A model generated the notes under the pieces. It was given only the letters and a program-made list of their open reading frames with translations. It was not told where the DNA came from and did no database searches. 64,000 nucleotides of DNA from Variovorax sp. ZS18.2.2. Lineage in GTDB: Bacteria > Pseudomonadota > Gammaproteobacteria > Burkholderiales > Burkholderiaceae_C. This document shows, in pieces, positions 10,473 through 20,062 of the stretch. Location of the stretch: assembly GCF_024701975.1 (NCBI RefSeq), contig NZ_JANLNM010000001.1, forward strand, positions 310,001-374,000, in the 5' to 3' direction. The position numbers and the translations under genes were made by a program. Numbering within the stretch: the stretch's first letter is position 1; every line of letters begins with the position of its first letter.

Positions 10473-10548
10473 TCTATAAAGCGCCCTCCGCAAGGAACGT
10501 AGGAAGCTTCCCTCGGTTTTGCGTGGGTGCCGGCCGGCGGCGAATGAC

Positions 10549-11553
10549 TTAGTCCGCCTTGATGCCGGCCGCCTTGATCACCGCGGCCCACTTCTCCACC
10601 TCGGCCTTCTGGAACGCCGCGATCTGCGCCGTCGACAGATCGGCCGGCTCCATGCCGAAGCCCTTGAGCTTGTCCTGCATCTCGGGCGTCGCGAGGATCT
10701 TGCGGATCTCGGTGTGCAGCCGTTCGACGACCGGCGCCGGCGTGCCCGCGGGCACGAAGATCGCCTGCCATGACACCACCTCGAAATCCTTCAGCCCCTC
10801 GATGCCCGACTCGGCCACCGTCGGCACGTCGGGCATCGAGGCCAGGCGCCTGGCCGAGGTGACAGCGATGGCGCGCAGCTTGCCGCTCTGGATGTGCGGG
10901 CCCGCGACCACCGTGGTGTCGAACATCATGTCGACCTGGCCGCCGATCGCGTCCTGGATCGCCGGGCCGCTGCCCTTGTACGGGATGTGCGTGAACTTCA
11001 CGCCCGACTTGAAGGCCAGCAGTTCCAGGGCCAGGTGCTGCGAGGTGCCCGTGCCGGCCGAGGCCGACGAGAGCCCGCCCGGCTTGGCCTTGCTCGCATC
11101 GAGCACGTCCTTGAGCGTCTTGTACGGGCTCGCCTGGTTCACCACCAGCACCACCGGGTTGGTGCCGATCAGCGTCACCGGCGCGAACGACTTCTGCGGG
11201 TCGTAGCCGATCTTGGGATACAGGCTCACGTTGATCGCGTGCGAACTGATCGTGCCGCCCACCAGCGTGAAGCCGTCGGGCGCGGCGCGCGCGCCGATCT
11301 CCGAACCCACGCTGCCGCCCGCGCCGCCCTTGTTGTCGATGATCACGCTCGTGCCCAGCACGGTGCCCAGCTTCTGCCCGATCAACCGGCCCAGCACGTC
11401 GGTGGTGCCGCCCGCGGGAAAGGGCACGAGGTAGGTGATGGCCTTGCCCGTGGGCCAGGTGTTGCTGCTTTGCGCGAACGCGGGCAGGGCCGTGGCGAGC
11501 GAAGAGGCGATCGAGGTGGCGAGGGCGGTTCGGATCAGTGTGCGGCGCTGCAT
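10549..11553 (-). CDS. Bug/TctC family tripartite tricarboxylate-type receptor
   Basis: This 334-residue periplasmic binding protein has an RR-containing signal peptide (MQRRTLIRTALATS... to PAFAQ) and the Bug hallmarks ITYLVPFPAGGTTDVLGR near the mature start, VIIDNKGGAGGSVGSE, and HIPYKGSGPAIQDAIGGQVDMMFD. Bug proteins bind carboxylates or other small metabolites. GGAG lies 9 bases before ATG 11553. An in-frame ATG at 11580 overlaps the stop of the upstream Bug gene as ATGA, but would precede the signal peptide with nine extra residues. It is the last gene of the long minus-strand sugar-acid operon; no TctA/TctB membrane genes are nearby. Confidence 0.93.
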   Translation of the reverse strand: MQRRTLIRTALATSIASSLATALPAFAQSSNTWPTGKAITYLVPFPAGGTTDVLGRLIGQKLGTVLGTSVIIDNKGGAGGSVGSEIGARAAPDGFTLVGGTISSHAINVSLYPKIGYDPQKSFAPVTLIGTNPVVLVVNQASPYKTLKDVLDASKAKPGGLSSASAGTGTSQHLALELLAFKSGVKFTHIPYKGSGPAIQDAIGGQVDMMFDTTVVAGPHIQSGKLRAIAVTSARRLASMPDVPTVAESGIEGLKDFEVVSWQAIFVPAGTPAPVVERLHTEIRKILATPEMQDKLKGFGMEPADLSTAQIAAFQKAEVEKWAAVIKAAGIKAD

Positions 11554-11576
11554 GTCTCTGGTCTCCGATGGCCCGG

Positions 11577-12560
11577 TCATGGCTTGATGTTCAGCTTGGT
11601 GATCAGCGCCTTGAAGTAGGCGTTGTCCTTGGCCAGCGTTTCCTTGAACGCCGCGCCATCGGTGTAGACGTAGCCCAGGTTCTGCTTGTCCATCACCTCG
11701 TGCATCAGCGGCTCTGCCGCTGTCTTCGCGGTGATCTCGCGCAGCCTGGCCATCACTTCGGGCGGCGTGTTCTTCGGCGCGCCGAGGCCGCGCCAGGTGC
11801 CGATCGACAGATCGATGCCGCGCTCCTTGGCGGTCGGGACCTTCTCGAAGCCCTTCACGCGCTTGTCGGCCATCACCATCAGCACCTTGAGCTTGCCGCC
11901 CTGCACGTGCGTCGTCACTTCGGCCGGGCTCACCGCCACGGCTTCGATGTGGCCACCCAGGAGGGCGAGCACCGCGGGCGCCGCGCCCTGGAACGGGATG
12001 TGGCCGAACTTCGTGCCGGTCTTGTCTTCGAGTGCCGCCGCCGCCAGGTGCCAGATCGAGCCGTTGCCCGAGTTGCCCACGCGGATGCCCTCGGGCGACT
12101 TCTTCGCGGCGGCCAGGAACTCCTCGATCGTGTTCCACGGCGCATCGGCCTTCACGGTGATCGCGGCCGGGTCGGCGTTGAGCTGCGCGATCGGCTGGAA
12201 GTCGTCGTAGTTGAACTTCGCCAGACCCAGGTGCGGCAGCGTGAGCAGCTCGACCGTGAGCACCGCGAGCTTGTAGCCGTCGGGCTTGGCGTTGATCACC
12301 TCGGTCCAGCCGATGGCGCCGCCCGCGCCAGGGCGGTTGACGATCACGATGCTCTGCGAGATGTGCTTGCGGCTCGCTTCCGAGAAAGCGCGCGCGAGGC
12401 CGTCGGTGCCGCCGCCCGGCTGGTAGGGCACCAGCAGTTCGATCGTGCGGTTCGGAAAGTCGTTGGCCGCCTGCGCGGAGGCCGTGGGGGCGAGGCCGAG
12501 CGAGAGGGTGGCCGTGGCCGAAAGGGCGGCGAGTCCGCGAATGAATGTGCTTCTTTTCAT
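11577..12560 (-). CDS. Bug/TctC family periplasmic receptor
   Basis: This 327-residue Bug protein has a signal peptide (MKRSTFIRGLAALSA... to TASAQA), IELLVPYQPGGGTDGLARAF, IVNRPGAGGAIGW and GHIPFQGAAPAVLALLGGHIEAVAV. It differs clearly from the downstream Bug gene, so this is not a recent duplication. Start ATG 12560 has GGAG about 12 bases upstream. It sits between the SDR and the second Bug gene and is probably in the same transcript. The ligand is unknown; by context it may be a sugar acid, lactone or their breakdown product. Confidence 0.93.
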   Translation of the reverse strand: MKRSTFIRGLAALSATATLSLGLAPTASAQAANDFPNRTIELLVPYQPGGGTDGLARAFSEASRKHISQSIVIVNRPGAGGAIGWTEVINAKPDGYKLAVLTVELLTLPHLGLAKFNYDDFQPIAQLNADPAAITVKADAPWNTIEEFLAAAKKSPEGIRVGNSGNGSIWHLAAAALEDKTGTKFGHIPFQGAAPAVLALLGGHIEAVAVSPAEVTTHVQGGKLKVLMVMADKRVKGFEKVPTAKERGIDLSIGTWRGLGAPKNTPPEVMARLREITAKTAAEPLMHEVMDKQNLGYVYTDGAAFKETLAKDNAYFKALITKLNIKP

Positions 12561-12628
12561 GATGTCTCTTGTCTCCGTTGTTGATCTGATCCACGAACGC
12601 CCGCGAGGGCGTTCTCTCTCTCCAATGG

Positions 12629-13390
12629 TCAGGGCATGTACTGCCCGCCATTCACCTCGATGACCTGGCCCGTCACATAGCCCGAGAGCTGTTCCGAGGC
12701 CAGATAAAGAAATGCTCCGACGCATTCCTCAGGCTCGCCGATGCGGCCCATCGGAATGCTCGCCCTGAAGTTCTCCAGCATCGCGGGCGTCGAGAAGCGG
12801 TCCTGGAAGGGCGTCTGGATCACGCCCGGCGCGACCGCGTTCACTCGGATCTTGTCGCCCACCAGTTCCTTGGCCAGGCCGTGCGTCGCCGTGCTCACGA
12901 AGCCCTTGGAGCCCGCGTACAGGTACGCGGCCGGCCCGCCGCCGGTGCGCGCCGCGACCGAGGTCACGTTGATGATGTTGCCGCCGCCCTGCGTGCGCAT
13001 CAGGGGAACCACCTCACGGCAGAACGCGAGCACCGAGCGCGCGTTGATGTGCATCACCTCGTCGAACAGGGCATCGTCGAACTCGGCGATGGGCACGCGC
13101 TTGACCAGGCTGTCCGCGTTGTTCACCAGCACGTCGATGCGGCCGAACTCCGCCTGGGTCTGCTTCACGCAGTCGCGGATCGCGGCGGTGTCGCGCACGT
13201 CGGCCTTCACCGCGAACGCGGTGCCGCCGGCGGCGCGGATCGTCGCAACGACCTGGTTCGCCGCGTCGGCCGAGCTGTTGTAGTGCACCGCCACGCGCAT
13301 GCCGCGCGCGGCGAAAGCGATGGCCACCGCGGCGCCGATGCCGGTGCTGGCACCGGTGACGAGCGCGGTCTTGTCCTTGAGGTCTTCCAT
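12629..13390 (-). CDS. Short-chain dehydrogenase/reductase (SDR)
   Basis: This is a classical 253-residue SDR with TGASTGIG (12-19) for NAD(P) binding, NNAD (90-93, NNAG in most members), catalytic Ser144 and the Tyr158-Ala-Gly-Ser-Lys162 pair. The C-terminal SGYVTGQVIEVNGGQ is typical of FabG/glucose-dehydrogenase-like members. Substrate cannot be read from sequence. In this operon an oxidation or reduction of a sugar, sugar acid or keto-deoxy acid is plausible. It lies 28 bp after the large lipoprotein gene and 68 bp before the Bug genes. Confidence 0.9.
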   Translation of the reverse strand: MEDLKDKTALVTGASTGIGAAVAIAFAARGMRVAVHYNSSADAANQVVATIRAAGGTAFAVKADVRDTAAIRDCVKQTQAEFGRIDVLVNNADSLVKRVPIAEFDDALFDEVMHINARSVLAFCREVVPLMRTQGGGNIINVTSVAARTGGGPAAYLYAGSKGFVSTATHGLAKELVGDKIRVNAVAPGVIQTPFQDRFSTPAMLENFRASIPMGRIGEPEECVGAFLYLASEQLSGYVTGQVIEVNGGQYMP

Positions 13391-13418
13391 GAGAGCTTCC
13401 GTTGATGAGATCGAAAGG

Positions 13419-15458
13419 TCAGCGCGGCGCTATGGACGCCACGCTGGGCGAGCGGTACTTCAGCACCCACTTGATGGTGAGCGGCGCGGCGAAGCTGAAG
13501 GCCGGTGTGCTGCAGCGGATGCTGGTCTTGAGCGCGCCGGTGGGCGTGTTGTAGTCCCTGTCGGCGCTCACGTCGACCGGTGCGCAGTCCTGCAGGCCTT
13601 CGACCTCGAAGCCCTGCACATCGCCGTTGGCGTAGCTGAACTTGTTGCCGCCGAGCGCAGTCACGCCGTCGGAGTAGGAGCCGAATTCCATCTCGACCTT
13701 GCCGATGTCGAGCGTGCCCACGGGCGTGTAGGTGTCCAAGCGGGTGATCCGGCCCGGCTCGAAGGTGTAGGCGGTCGACGAGGTGATGCGCGCGTCCTTG
13801 AACGGACTGCCGCCGCTGCTGGTGCCGGCCACGCGGTCCATCGCGTCCTGCTCGTAGTTCACCGTCAGCACCTTGCCTGCCTCGAGCATCTTGAGGTTCT
13901 TCTGGTACGACGCGGGAATCAGCACCTGCGGCGTGCCCGCATTCACGAAAGTGAATTGCGGCTGCAGCTGCGGCCAGCGCGTGTCGGCCACGCCCGAGAG
14001 CATGTTGTACGAGTAGGGCACCGCGAAGTACGGATTGGTGCGGTGGTAGGTCGCTGCGCCGTTCACCACAGGCAGGCTGATCACGCGCAGGCCGTCGCGA
14101 TAGGTCACGAGGCCGCGGTCGTAGGTGGCGGGCTGGCCGTCGAAGCCGGCGAACTTGGTCAGCGTCGAGCGCGGCAGCTTGTCCAGGTAGGCCAGGAAAG
14201 TCTGCGTCGACACCGGCGGCTTCTGCGCATAGCCCGCGCTCTTCCACAGGTTGTTGGTGTAGATCAGTTGGTGCGACAGGCTCAGGTTCTCGCCCAGGAT
14301 GCGCGCGATGCCGCGGTAGCTGTCCACGCGCCGGCCCTTGTTCCACATGTTGAGCGAGCCGGCCTCGGCGTCGTACCAGAACTCGACGTACTTGGCCGTG
14401 ACGCGCGTGGCGAAGGCATAGGCGATGTCTTTCTCTTCGGCGGTGAGCACGTTCTCGTGCTCGGCGGCAGATAGCACTTCGGCAAAGGCCGTGTCGGCAT
14501 AACCCGCGAGGCTGCGGCCGAAGTCCACACCATTCCCGGCCGGGTTGAGCCGGGCCTTGATCACGTCCACCGACTGGCGCAGCCACCCCTTGAGCGAGGC
14601 TTCGTCCTCGGCCGAGACCGTCATGCCGGTCTCGATGAGCCGCTGCATGATCTCGCCGATCAAGAGGATGCTGTAGCGGTCGAAGCGCCCGCTGCCGTCG
14701 GTCTCGTCGGAGAAGCCGAAGGCCGAGAAGGTCTTGTAGTGGTTGATCATCTTCTGCAGCAATGCCTCGCTGGCCTCCGGGCCTTCCCAGCCCATGAGGT
14801 AGCGCAGGCGCGCGATGCTGAAGGCCACGCCGTAGTAGTTGGTGGGCAGGTTGATCAGCGAATAGTCGGCCGGGTTGACGAAGGCGCGCCAGTCGAGCTT
14901 GGTCTTGAGCTTGTCGAGCGTGCCCGCGTTGATCGCGGGGCTCGCGCCGTCCAGGAGGCCCGCCTTCTTGAGCTTCCACAGGGCCGACATGTAGTAGTAG
15001 ATGCCCCAGCTGTCGTTGGTCGAATCGATGGTGACGTCGGCGATCTCGCGGTAGCCGTCCAGGTAGGTCTGGTACTTCGGGTCCGACGGCGGGGTGTTGA
15101 GCAGCAGATAAGAGAACCCGATGGCAACCTTGCCCGGGAGGAACTTGTCGCCGCTCGTGGGGGCGAACACTTCCTGTCCCTGGATCACGGTCTTGATGCC
15201 CTGCGCGCGCACCTGCTCGAACAAGCGGTCGATCGTCGGCAGCAGGTTCTCCCGCACGATGTCGTCCATCGGCTTGTTCGACAGCTTGGGCTGGGCTGCG
15301 AGTACTTCAGGGTCCACCGGGGTCTCGGCCGGCGGCGGCGCTGGCGGGTTGACCGCCACGGATGGAATGAACACGCCACCACCGTTACTCCCACCGCCGC
15401 ATGCGGTGAGCAGGGCGGCGCCTGCGATCAGGCTCAATACCAGCTTGGGTTTCTGCAT
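13419..15458 (-). CDS. Large lipoprotein of unknown function, possible polysaccharide lyase-like
   Basis: This 679-residue protein has a lipobox (LIAGAALLTACGGG), so it should be lipid-anchored, followed by a Pro-rich spacer (about 30-48). The middle (about 60-430) looks all-helical and rich in Trp/Tyr, with repeated helices such as GIYYYMSALWKLKKAGLL and SIARLRYLMGWEGP. The last about 250 residues look beta-rich. This order, a helical toroid followed by a beta-sandwich, recalls heparinase/hyaluronate-lyase-type polysaccharide lyases, but I see no motif that proves it. It sits inside the uronate operon, 79 bp after garD. A role in cleaving uronic-acid polymers at the cell surface is inference only. 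Confidence 0.55.
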   Translation of the reverse strand: MQKPKLVLSLIAGAALLTACGGGSNGGGVFIPSVAVNPPAPPPAETPVDPEVLAAQPKLSNKPMDDIVRENLLPTIDRLFEQVRAQGIKTVIQGQEVFAPTSGDKFLPGKVAIGFSYLLLNTPPSDPKYQTYLDGYREIADVTIDSTNDSWGIYYYMSALWKLKKAGLLDGASPAINAGTLDKLKTKLDWRAFVNPADYSLINLPTNYYGVAFSIARLRYLMGWEGPEASEALLQKMINHYKTFSAFGFSDETDGSGRFDRYSILLIGEIMQRLIETGMTVSAEDEASLKGWLRQSVDVIKARLNPAGNGVDFGRSLAGYADTAFAEVLSAAEHENVLTAEEKDIAYAFATRVTAKYVEFWYDAEAGSLNMWNKGRRVDSYRGIARILGENLSLSHQLIYTNNLWKSAGYAQKPPVSTQTFLAYLDKLPRSTLTKFAGFDGQPATYDRGLVTYRDGLRVISLPVVNGAATYHRTNPYFAVPYSYNMLSGVADTRWPQLQPQFTFVNAGTPQVLIPASYQKNLKMLEAGKVLTVNYEQDAMDRVAGTSSGGSPFKDARITSSTAYTFEPGRITRLDTYTPVGTLDIGKVEMEFGSYSDGVTALGGNKFSYANGDVQGFEVEGLQDCAPVDVSADRDYNTPTGALKTSIRCSTPAFSFAAPLTIKWVLKYRSPSVASIAPR

Positions 15459-15537
15459 CCTCTGTCTCCTTCTGTTGTAGAAAAAACCAGGCCCGGCTCC
15501 TCCGCCGTGCCATCCGGATCAGATCGCCGTCACCTCC

Positions 15538-17115
15538 TCAGGTCACGGGTGCGGGGTTGAAGAGCACGAGCGCGTTGTGCAGCTTCCAGTGCTCCGCCCA
15601 GGTCTTCTTCCTGCCGCTGGCCACATCGAGCATCAGCCGGAACAGTTCCCAGCCCACGTCTTCGATGGTGGCGTCGCCGTCGGCGATGCGGCCCGCGTTC
15701 ACGTCCATCAGGTCGTGCCAGCGGCGTGCGAGGTCGCTGCGCGTGGCGACCTTGATGACCGGCACTTCGGCCAGCCCGTAGGGCGTGCCGCGGCCGGTGG
15801 TGAAGATGTGCAGGTTGATGCCCGCGGCCAGCTGCAGCGTGCCGCAGATGAAGTCGCTGGCGGGCGTCGCCGCGTAGATCAGGCCCTTCTGCCTGACCTT
15901 CTCGCCCGGCGAGAGCACGCCCGTGATCGGCGCGGAGCCCGACTTCACGATCGAGCCCATCGCCTTCTCGACGATGTTGGAGAGCCCGCCCTTCTTGTTG
16001 CCAGGCGTGGTGTTGGCGCTGCGGTCCACGCGGCCCTTCTGCAGGTAGGCGTCGTACCAGGCCATCTCGCGGATCATGGCCTCGGCCACTTCGGGCGACG
16101 ACGCGCGCGAAGTGAGCTGGTCGATGCCGTCGCGCACTTCGGTGGTTTCCGAGAACATCACGGTGGCGCCCGCACGCACCAGCAGGTCAGTCGCAAAGCC
16201 AACGGCCGGGTTCGCGGTCACGCCCGAGAAGGCGTCACTGCCGCCGCACTGCACGCCCACCACGAGTTCGCTCGCGGGCACTGTCTCGCGCCGGCGTGCG
16301 TTCAGCCGCGCGAGATGCACCTCGGCTTGGCGCATCACCGAATCGATCATCGACATGAACCCGACGTGCGCGTCGTCCTGGAGGCACACCACGTCGAGCG
16401 CAGCATCGGTCGCGCCTTCGCCGCGCTGGTCCGTGATCGGAATGGTGCCGGGTGGCAGCAGGCGCTCGGGCTGCAGCTTCTCGCAGCCCAGGCTCACCAC
16501 CATCACCTCGCCACCGAAGTTGGGGTTGAGGCTGATGTTGCGCAACGTGCGGATCGGAATGATCGCGTCGGGCGCGTCGATGGCCACGCCGCAGCCGTAG
16601 CTGTGTTCCAGCGCCACCACGTCGTCGACGTTCGGAAACTTCGGCAGCAGCTCGGCCTTGATGCGCTGCACCGCGAATTCGGTGACGCCGGCCACGCACT
16701 GCACGGTCTGCGTGATCGCCAGGATGTTGCGCGAGCCTACCGAGCCGTCGGCGTTGCGGTAGCCCTCGAAGGTGTAGCCCTCCAGCGGTGGCAGGGCGGG
16801 GGGCTTCACGGTCGCGATGGGCAGGCCGTCGAGCTCGGGCGCCGTCGGCATGCGCATCACGCGCTCGTGCACCCAGCTGCCGCGCGGCAGCGACTTCTGG
16901 GCGTAGCCGATCACCACGTTGTAGCGAACGATGGCGTCGCCCTCGGCCAGGTCGGCCAGCGCCACCTTGTGGCCTTGCGGCACGTTGTCCACCAGCACGA
17001 GGCCGTCGGCGAACGTCGCGCCCGTCTTCAGGCCGCCGTCGTTCGCAACGATGGCGACGTTGTCGGCCGCGTGGATGCGGATGTAGAGCGGGGGGCGGGT
17101 GTTCGCGTCGGCCAT
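15538..17115 (-). CDS. garD: Galactarate dehydratase (UxaA/GarD family)
   Basis: At 525 residues it matches E. coli GarD almost end to end as I recall that sequence. Shared blocks are [78 protein letters not shown] and [19 protein letters not shown], and both end NPAPVT. It dehydrates galactarate (meso) to 5-keto-4-deoxyglucarate, the substrate of KdgD encoded on the plus arm. It follows the TRAP permease by 19 bp. Confidence 0.95.
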   Translation of the reverse strand: MADANTRPPLYIRIHAADNVAIVANDGGLKTGATFADGLVLVDNVPQGHKVALADLAEGDAIVRYNVVIGYAQKSLPRGSWVHERVMRMPTAPELDGLPIATVKPPALPPLEGYTFEGYRNADGSVGSRNILAITQTVQCVAGVTEFAVQRIKAELLPKFPNVDDVVALEHSYGCGVAIDAPDAIIPIRTLRNISLNPNFGGEVMVVSLGCEKLQPERLLPPGTIPITDQRGEGATDAALDVVCLQDDAHVGFMSMIDSVMRQAEVHLARLNARRRETVPASELVVGVQCGGSDAFSGVTANPAVGFATDLLVRAGATVMFSETTEVRDGIDQLTSRASSPEVAEAMIREMAWYDAYLQKGRVDRSANTTPGNKKGGLSNIVEKAMGSIVKSGSAPITGVLSPGEKVRQKGLIYAATPASDFICGTLQLAAGINLHIFTTGRGTPYGLAEVPVIKVATRSDLARRWHDLMDVNAGRIADGDATIEDVGWELFRLMLDVASGRKKTWAEHWKLHNALVLFNPAPVT

Positions 17116-17134
17116 CGTGGGGCTCTTTCTTTTC

Positions 17135-18430
17135 TTACTTCACCACCATGAAGAGGTCGGGCAGCCAGGTGGAGAACGCGGGCACGAAGGTGACCACGCC
17201 GAGCGCGAAGATCAGCGCGCCGTAGAACGGCCAGATGGTCTTCATCACCGTGCCCACCGAGACACCGCCGATTGCACAGCCCACGAATTGCGTGGTTCCC
17301 ACCGGCGGTGTGTTGAGACCCAGCGCGCAGTTGATCAGCATCACGACGCCGAACTGCACCGACGTCATGCCGTAGTGCTGGGCGATCGGCAAAAAGATCG
17401 GCGTGCACAGCAGGATCGTCGCGGCCATGTCCAGGAAGGTGCCCAGCACGAACAGGATGATGTTGATGAGCAGGAAGATCATCCACGGCGTGGTGGTCAC
17501 CTGCGACAGCATCTGGCCCGTGAGCTCGGCCACGCCGTACAGGCTGATGAGGTAGCCGAAGGTGCTCGAGATGCCGATCAAGAGCAGGATCACGCCCGTG
17601 GTACGCACCGCCTTGGAGGCCGCCTTGATGAAGTGCTCCCACTTCAGCGTGCGGTACACGAAGATGGTGAGGCCGAGCGCATAGAGCACCGCCACTGCCG
17701 CCGATTCGGTCGCCGTGAAGATGCCCGACAGAATGCCGCCGAGGATCAGCACCACGATGAAGAGGCCCGGCAGCGCCGCCGCGAACGAACGCGCCACGAT
17801 GTCCCAGCCCGGGAACTTGCCGGCCGGATAGCCGCGCTTCACCGCCACCAGGTAGGCCGCCGCGAGGTTGCTGATGGTGAGCACGGCCGCCGGCAGCAGG
17901 GCAGCCAGGATCAGCGCCGCGATCGACACTTTGCCGCCCGCCGCGAGCGAATAGATGATCAGGTTGTGGCTGGTCGGCATCAGCGCGCCGACCAGGGCCG
18001 CGTGGGTCGTCACGTTGACCGCGTAGTCGGCGTGATAGCCCTCCTTCTTCATCATCGGGATCATCACGGCGCCCATGGCCGAGACGTCCGCCACGGGCGA
18101 GCCCGAGACGCCGCCGAACAGCGTGCAGGCCACCACGTTCGACATGCCCAGGCCCCCGCGCACATGGCCCACGAGGTTGCGCGCGAAGTTGACGATGCGG
18201 TCCGCGATGCCGCCGTAGAGCATCAGCTCGCCGGCGAAGATGAAGAACGGAATCGCAAGGAACGAGAAGATGCCCATGCCCGAGGTCATCTGCTGGAAGC
18301 CCACCGCGAGCGGCAGGCCTTCATACAGCAGCGTGGCCAGGGCCGAGAGGCCGATCGAGAAAGCGACCGGCACGCCCAGGAGCAGGAAGACCGTGAACGA
18401 GATGCAGAGAATGAGGAGAGGGATCGTCAT
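17135..18430 (-). CDS. TRAP transporter large permease (DctM type)
   Basis: This very hydrophobic 431-residue protein has the typical 12-13 membrane segments of the DctM subunit. Conserved stretches include [43 protein letters not shown] and [18 protein letters not shown] near the C-terminus. With the DctQ and DctP partners encoded just upstream it would form a sodium-coupled sugar-acid importer in the inner membrane. It is separated by 6 bp from dctQ and 19 bp from garD, in one transcript. Confidence 0.95.
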   Translation of the reverse strand: MTIPLLILCISFTVFLLLGVPVAFSIGLSALATLLYEGLPLAVGFQQMTSGMGIFSFLAIPFFIFAGELMLYGGIADRIVNFARNLVGHVRGGLGMSNVVACTLFGGVSGSPVADVSAMGAVMIPMMKKEGYHADYAVNVTTHAALVGALMPTSHNLIIYSLAAGGKVSIAALILAALLPAAVLTISNLAAAYLVAVKRGYPAGKFPGWDIVARSFAAALPGLFIVVLILGGILSGIFTATESAAVAVLYALGLTIFVYRTLKWEHFIKAASKAVRTTGVILLLIGISSTFGYLISLYGVAELTGQMLSQVTTTPWMIFLLINIILFVLGTFLDMAATILLCTPIFLPIAQHYGMTSVQFGVVMLINCALGLNTPPVGTTQFVGCAIGGVSVGTVMKTIWPFYGALIFALGVVTFVPAFSTWLPDLFMVVK

Positions 18431-18436
18431 GGTGGC

Positions 18437-18925
18437 TCAAGCCCAAGCAGGTTCGACTTCGCGGCCCTGTGCCAGCGCGATGATGTGTTCGATGGAGAAC
18501 ATCACGATGAGCACGCCGGCGATGGACGCGGGCACGTATTTCCAGCCTTCCGAAATCCAGAGCGTGGGCAATCTGTAGTCCCACACCGATTCGGCGAGCG
18601 AGGCGCAATTCCAGGCCATGGCCAGGCCGAAGGTCAGGATCAGTGCGTGGATCAGGTATTCCATCTTCAGGCGCAGCCAGTCGGGCGCGAGCACGAGAAA
18701 CGACTCCAGGCCGATGTGGCCGGCATCGCGCACGCCGACGGCCACGCCGAACATGGTGACGTAGATCACCAGCAGCAGCGCGAGGCTTTCAGCCCAGGTC
18801 GGGGTGTTGTTGAGCACATAGCGGCCGAACACCTGCCAGCTCACCGCGCAGATCACCGCGACGAGACCGAGGATGCCCAACCACATGCAGGCACGGGCGA
18901 GGGTGCGGCAAAGTTTGGTGTACAT
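18437..18925 (-). CDS. TRAP transporter small permease (DctQ type)
   Basis: This protein has 162 residues and four membrane segments. Conserved DctQ features include VFGRYVLNNTPTWAESLALLLVIYVTMFGVAVGVRDAGHIG. The start is ATG 18925, preceded by an AGAAAGAAG stretch; an upstream TTG at 18952 would add nine residues with no membrane character. It links DctP to DctM. A 21-base hairpin lies between this gene and dctP. Confidence 0.92.
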   Translation of the reverse strand: MYTKLCRTLARACMWLGILGLVAVICAVSWQVFGRYVLNNTPTWAESLALLLVIYVTMFGVAVGVRDAGHIGLESFLVLAPDWLRLKMEYLIHALILTFGLAMAWNCASLAESVWDYRLPTLWISEGWKYVPASIAGVLIVMFSIEHIIALAQGREVEPAWA

Positions 18926-18991
18926 GAAGGTTCTTCTTTCTTGTGAAGACAAGCGGCGTATCTGCTCCCTCGCCGCTTGCCCCTATCCCAA

Positions 18992-19012
18992 CCTTCCCCC
19001 GCAAGGGGAAGG
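18992..19012. repeat. Intercistronic GC-rich hairpin between dctP and dctQ
   Basis: CCTTCCCC (18992-18999) pairs perfectly with GGGGAAGG (19005-19012) around a CGCAA loop. Lying between the binding-protein gene and its permeases, it could protect the upstream mRNA from 3' decay or partly terminate, giving more receptor than permease. It resembles interspersed repeats I associate with this bacterial group. Confidence 0.65.
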
Positions 19013-19036
19013 AACCAGTTCAATGGACTGACTTGC

Positions 19037-20014
19037 TTACTTCGTGTCCTGAACGCGCTTGACCAGGTCCTTGAGCTTCGCGTCGGTGATGAACTTGTCG
19101 TACACCGGCTTCATCGCGGCCTGGAACGGGGCCTTGTCGACTTCGATGATCTCGGCGCCGCCGGCCTTCACCGTGGCGAGCGACTTGATCTCGCGCTCTT
19201 CCCATTGCTTGCGCATATAGGGCACCGACTCCTTGGCGGCCTGGCGGATCCAGCCCTGTTCTTCGGCGGAGAGCTTGTCCCACGCGCGCTTGGAGAACAG
19301 CAGCATCTCGGGCGCCATCGAGTGCTCGGTCTTGCTGTAGTACTTGGCCACTTCGAAGGCTCGGGCGCTTTCGTAGGTGGGGTAGTTGTTCTCGGCGGCG
19401 TCGATCAGGCCGGTCTTCAGGCCCGTGTACACCTCGCCCATGGGCATCGGCGTGGCGTTGGCGCCCATGGCTTCGAGCATCGACACCCACAGGTCGGACT
19501 GCTGCACGCGGACCTTCAGGCCCTTCATGTCGGCAAAGGTGCGCACCGGCTTCTTGGCGGTGAACATCGAGCGCGCGCCGCTGTCGTAGTAGGCGAGGCC
19601 AATGAAGCCCTGCTTCTCGCACGACTTCAGGATTTCCTCGCCGATCGGGCCGTCCAGCACCTTGTGCAGGTGATCGACCGAGCGGAACAGGAAGGGCATG
19701 GTCGGCACCTGCGTCTCGGCGCAGATGTTGTTCATGGGGGCGATGTTCACGCGCACCATCTGAAGCGCGCCGATCTTGGTCTGCTCGATGGTGTCCTTCT
19801 CGCTGCCGAGCGAGCTGTTGTTGAACACCTTGATGGTGTGCTTGCCGCCCGACAGCGCCTTCAGGCGCTCGCTCATGAACTTGACCGCAGTCACGGTCGG
19901 GTAGTCGTCGGGGTGGATGTCGGCCGAGCGGAACTCGGTGGCACTGGCAGCCAGGGTAGACAGCGCGGCTGCGGCGCCGACGGCAAGTGCGATCAGGGTC
20001 TTGTGGAGTTTCAT
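19037..20014 (-). CDS. TRAP transporter solute-binding protein (DctP type)
   Basis: This 325-residue periplasmic receptor has an Ala-rich signal peptide cleaved near TLAASA-TE. Family features are [18 protein letters not shown], the region around [14 protein letters not shown], the conserved arginine region [12 protein letters not shown] and the [19 protein letters not shown] block. The last is typical of the hexuronate-binding type, as in receptors for glucuronate or galacturonate. Binding of a hexuronate is supported by its place next to udh and the lactonase, but it is inferred. Confidence 0.93.
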   Translation of the reverse strand: MKLHKTLIALAVGAAAALSTLAASATEFRSADIHPDDYPTVTAVKFMSERLKALSGGKHTIKVFNNSSLGSEKDTIEQTKIGALQMVRVNIAPMNNICAETQVPTMPFLFRSVDHLHKVLDGPIGEEILKSCEKQGFIGLAYYDSGARSMFTAKKPVRTFADMKGLKVRVQQSDLWVSMLEAMGANATPMPMGEVYTGLKTGLIDAAENNYPTYESARAFEVAKYYSKTEHSMAPEMLLFSKRAWDKLSAEEQGWIRQAAKESVPYMRKQWEEREIKSLATVKAGGAEIIEVDKAPFQAAMKPVYDKFITDAKLKDLVKRVQDTK

Positions 20015-20062
20015 TTGTCTCTTCCTCTGCTTGGTGGTTATCGAAAACGTGAAAAGAAAAGG

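Noticed and set aside
10549..12651. A single 700-codon gene spanning both Bug receptors
   Set aside because: Only the last third codes a real protein with a signal peptide; the rest is the wrong frame of the upstream Bug gene.
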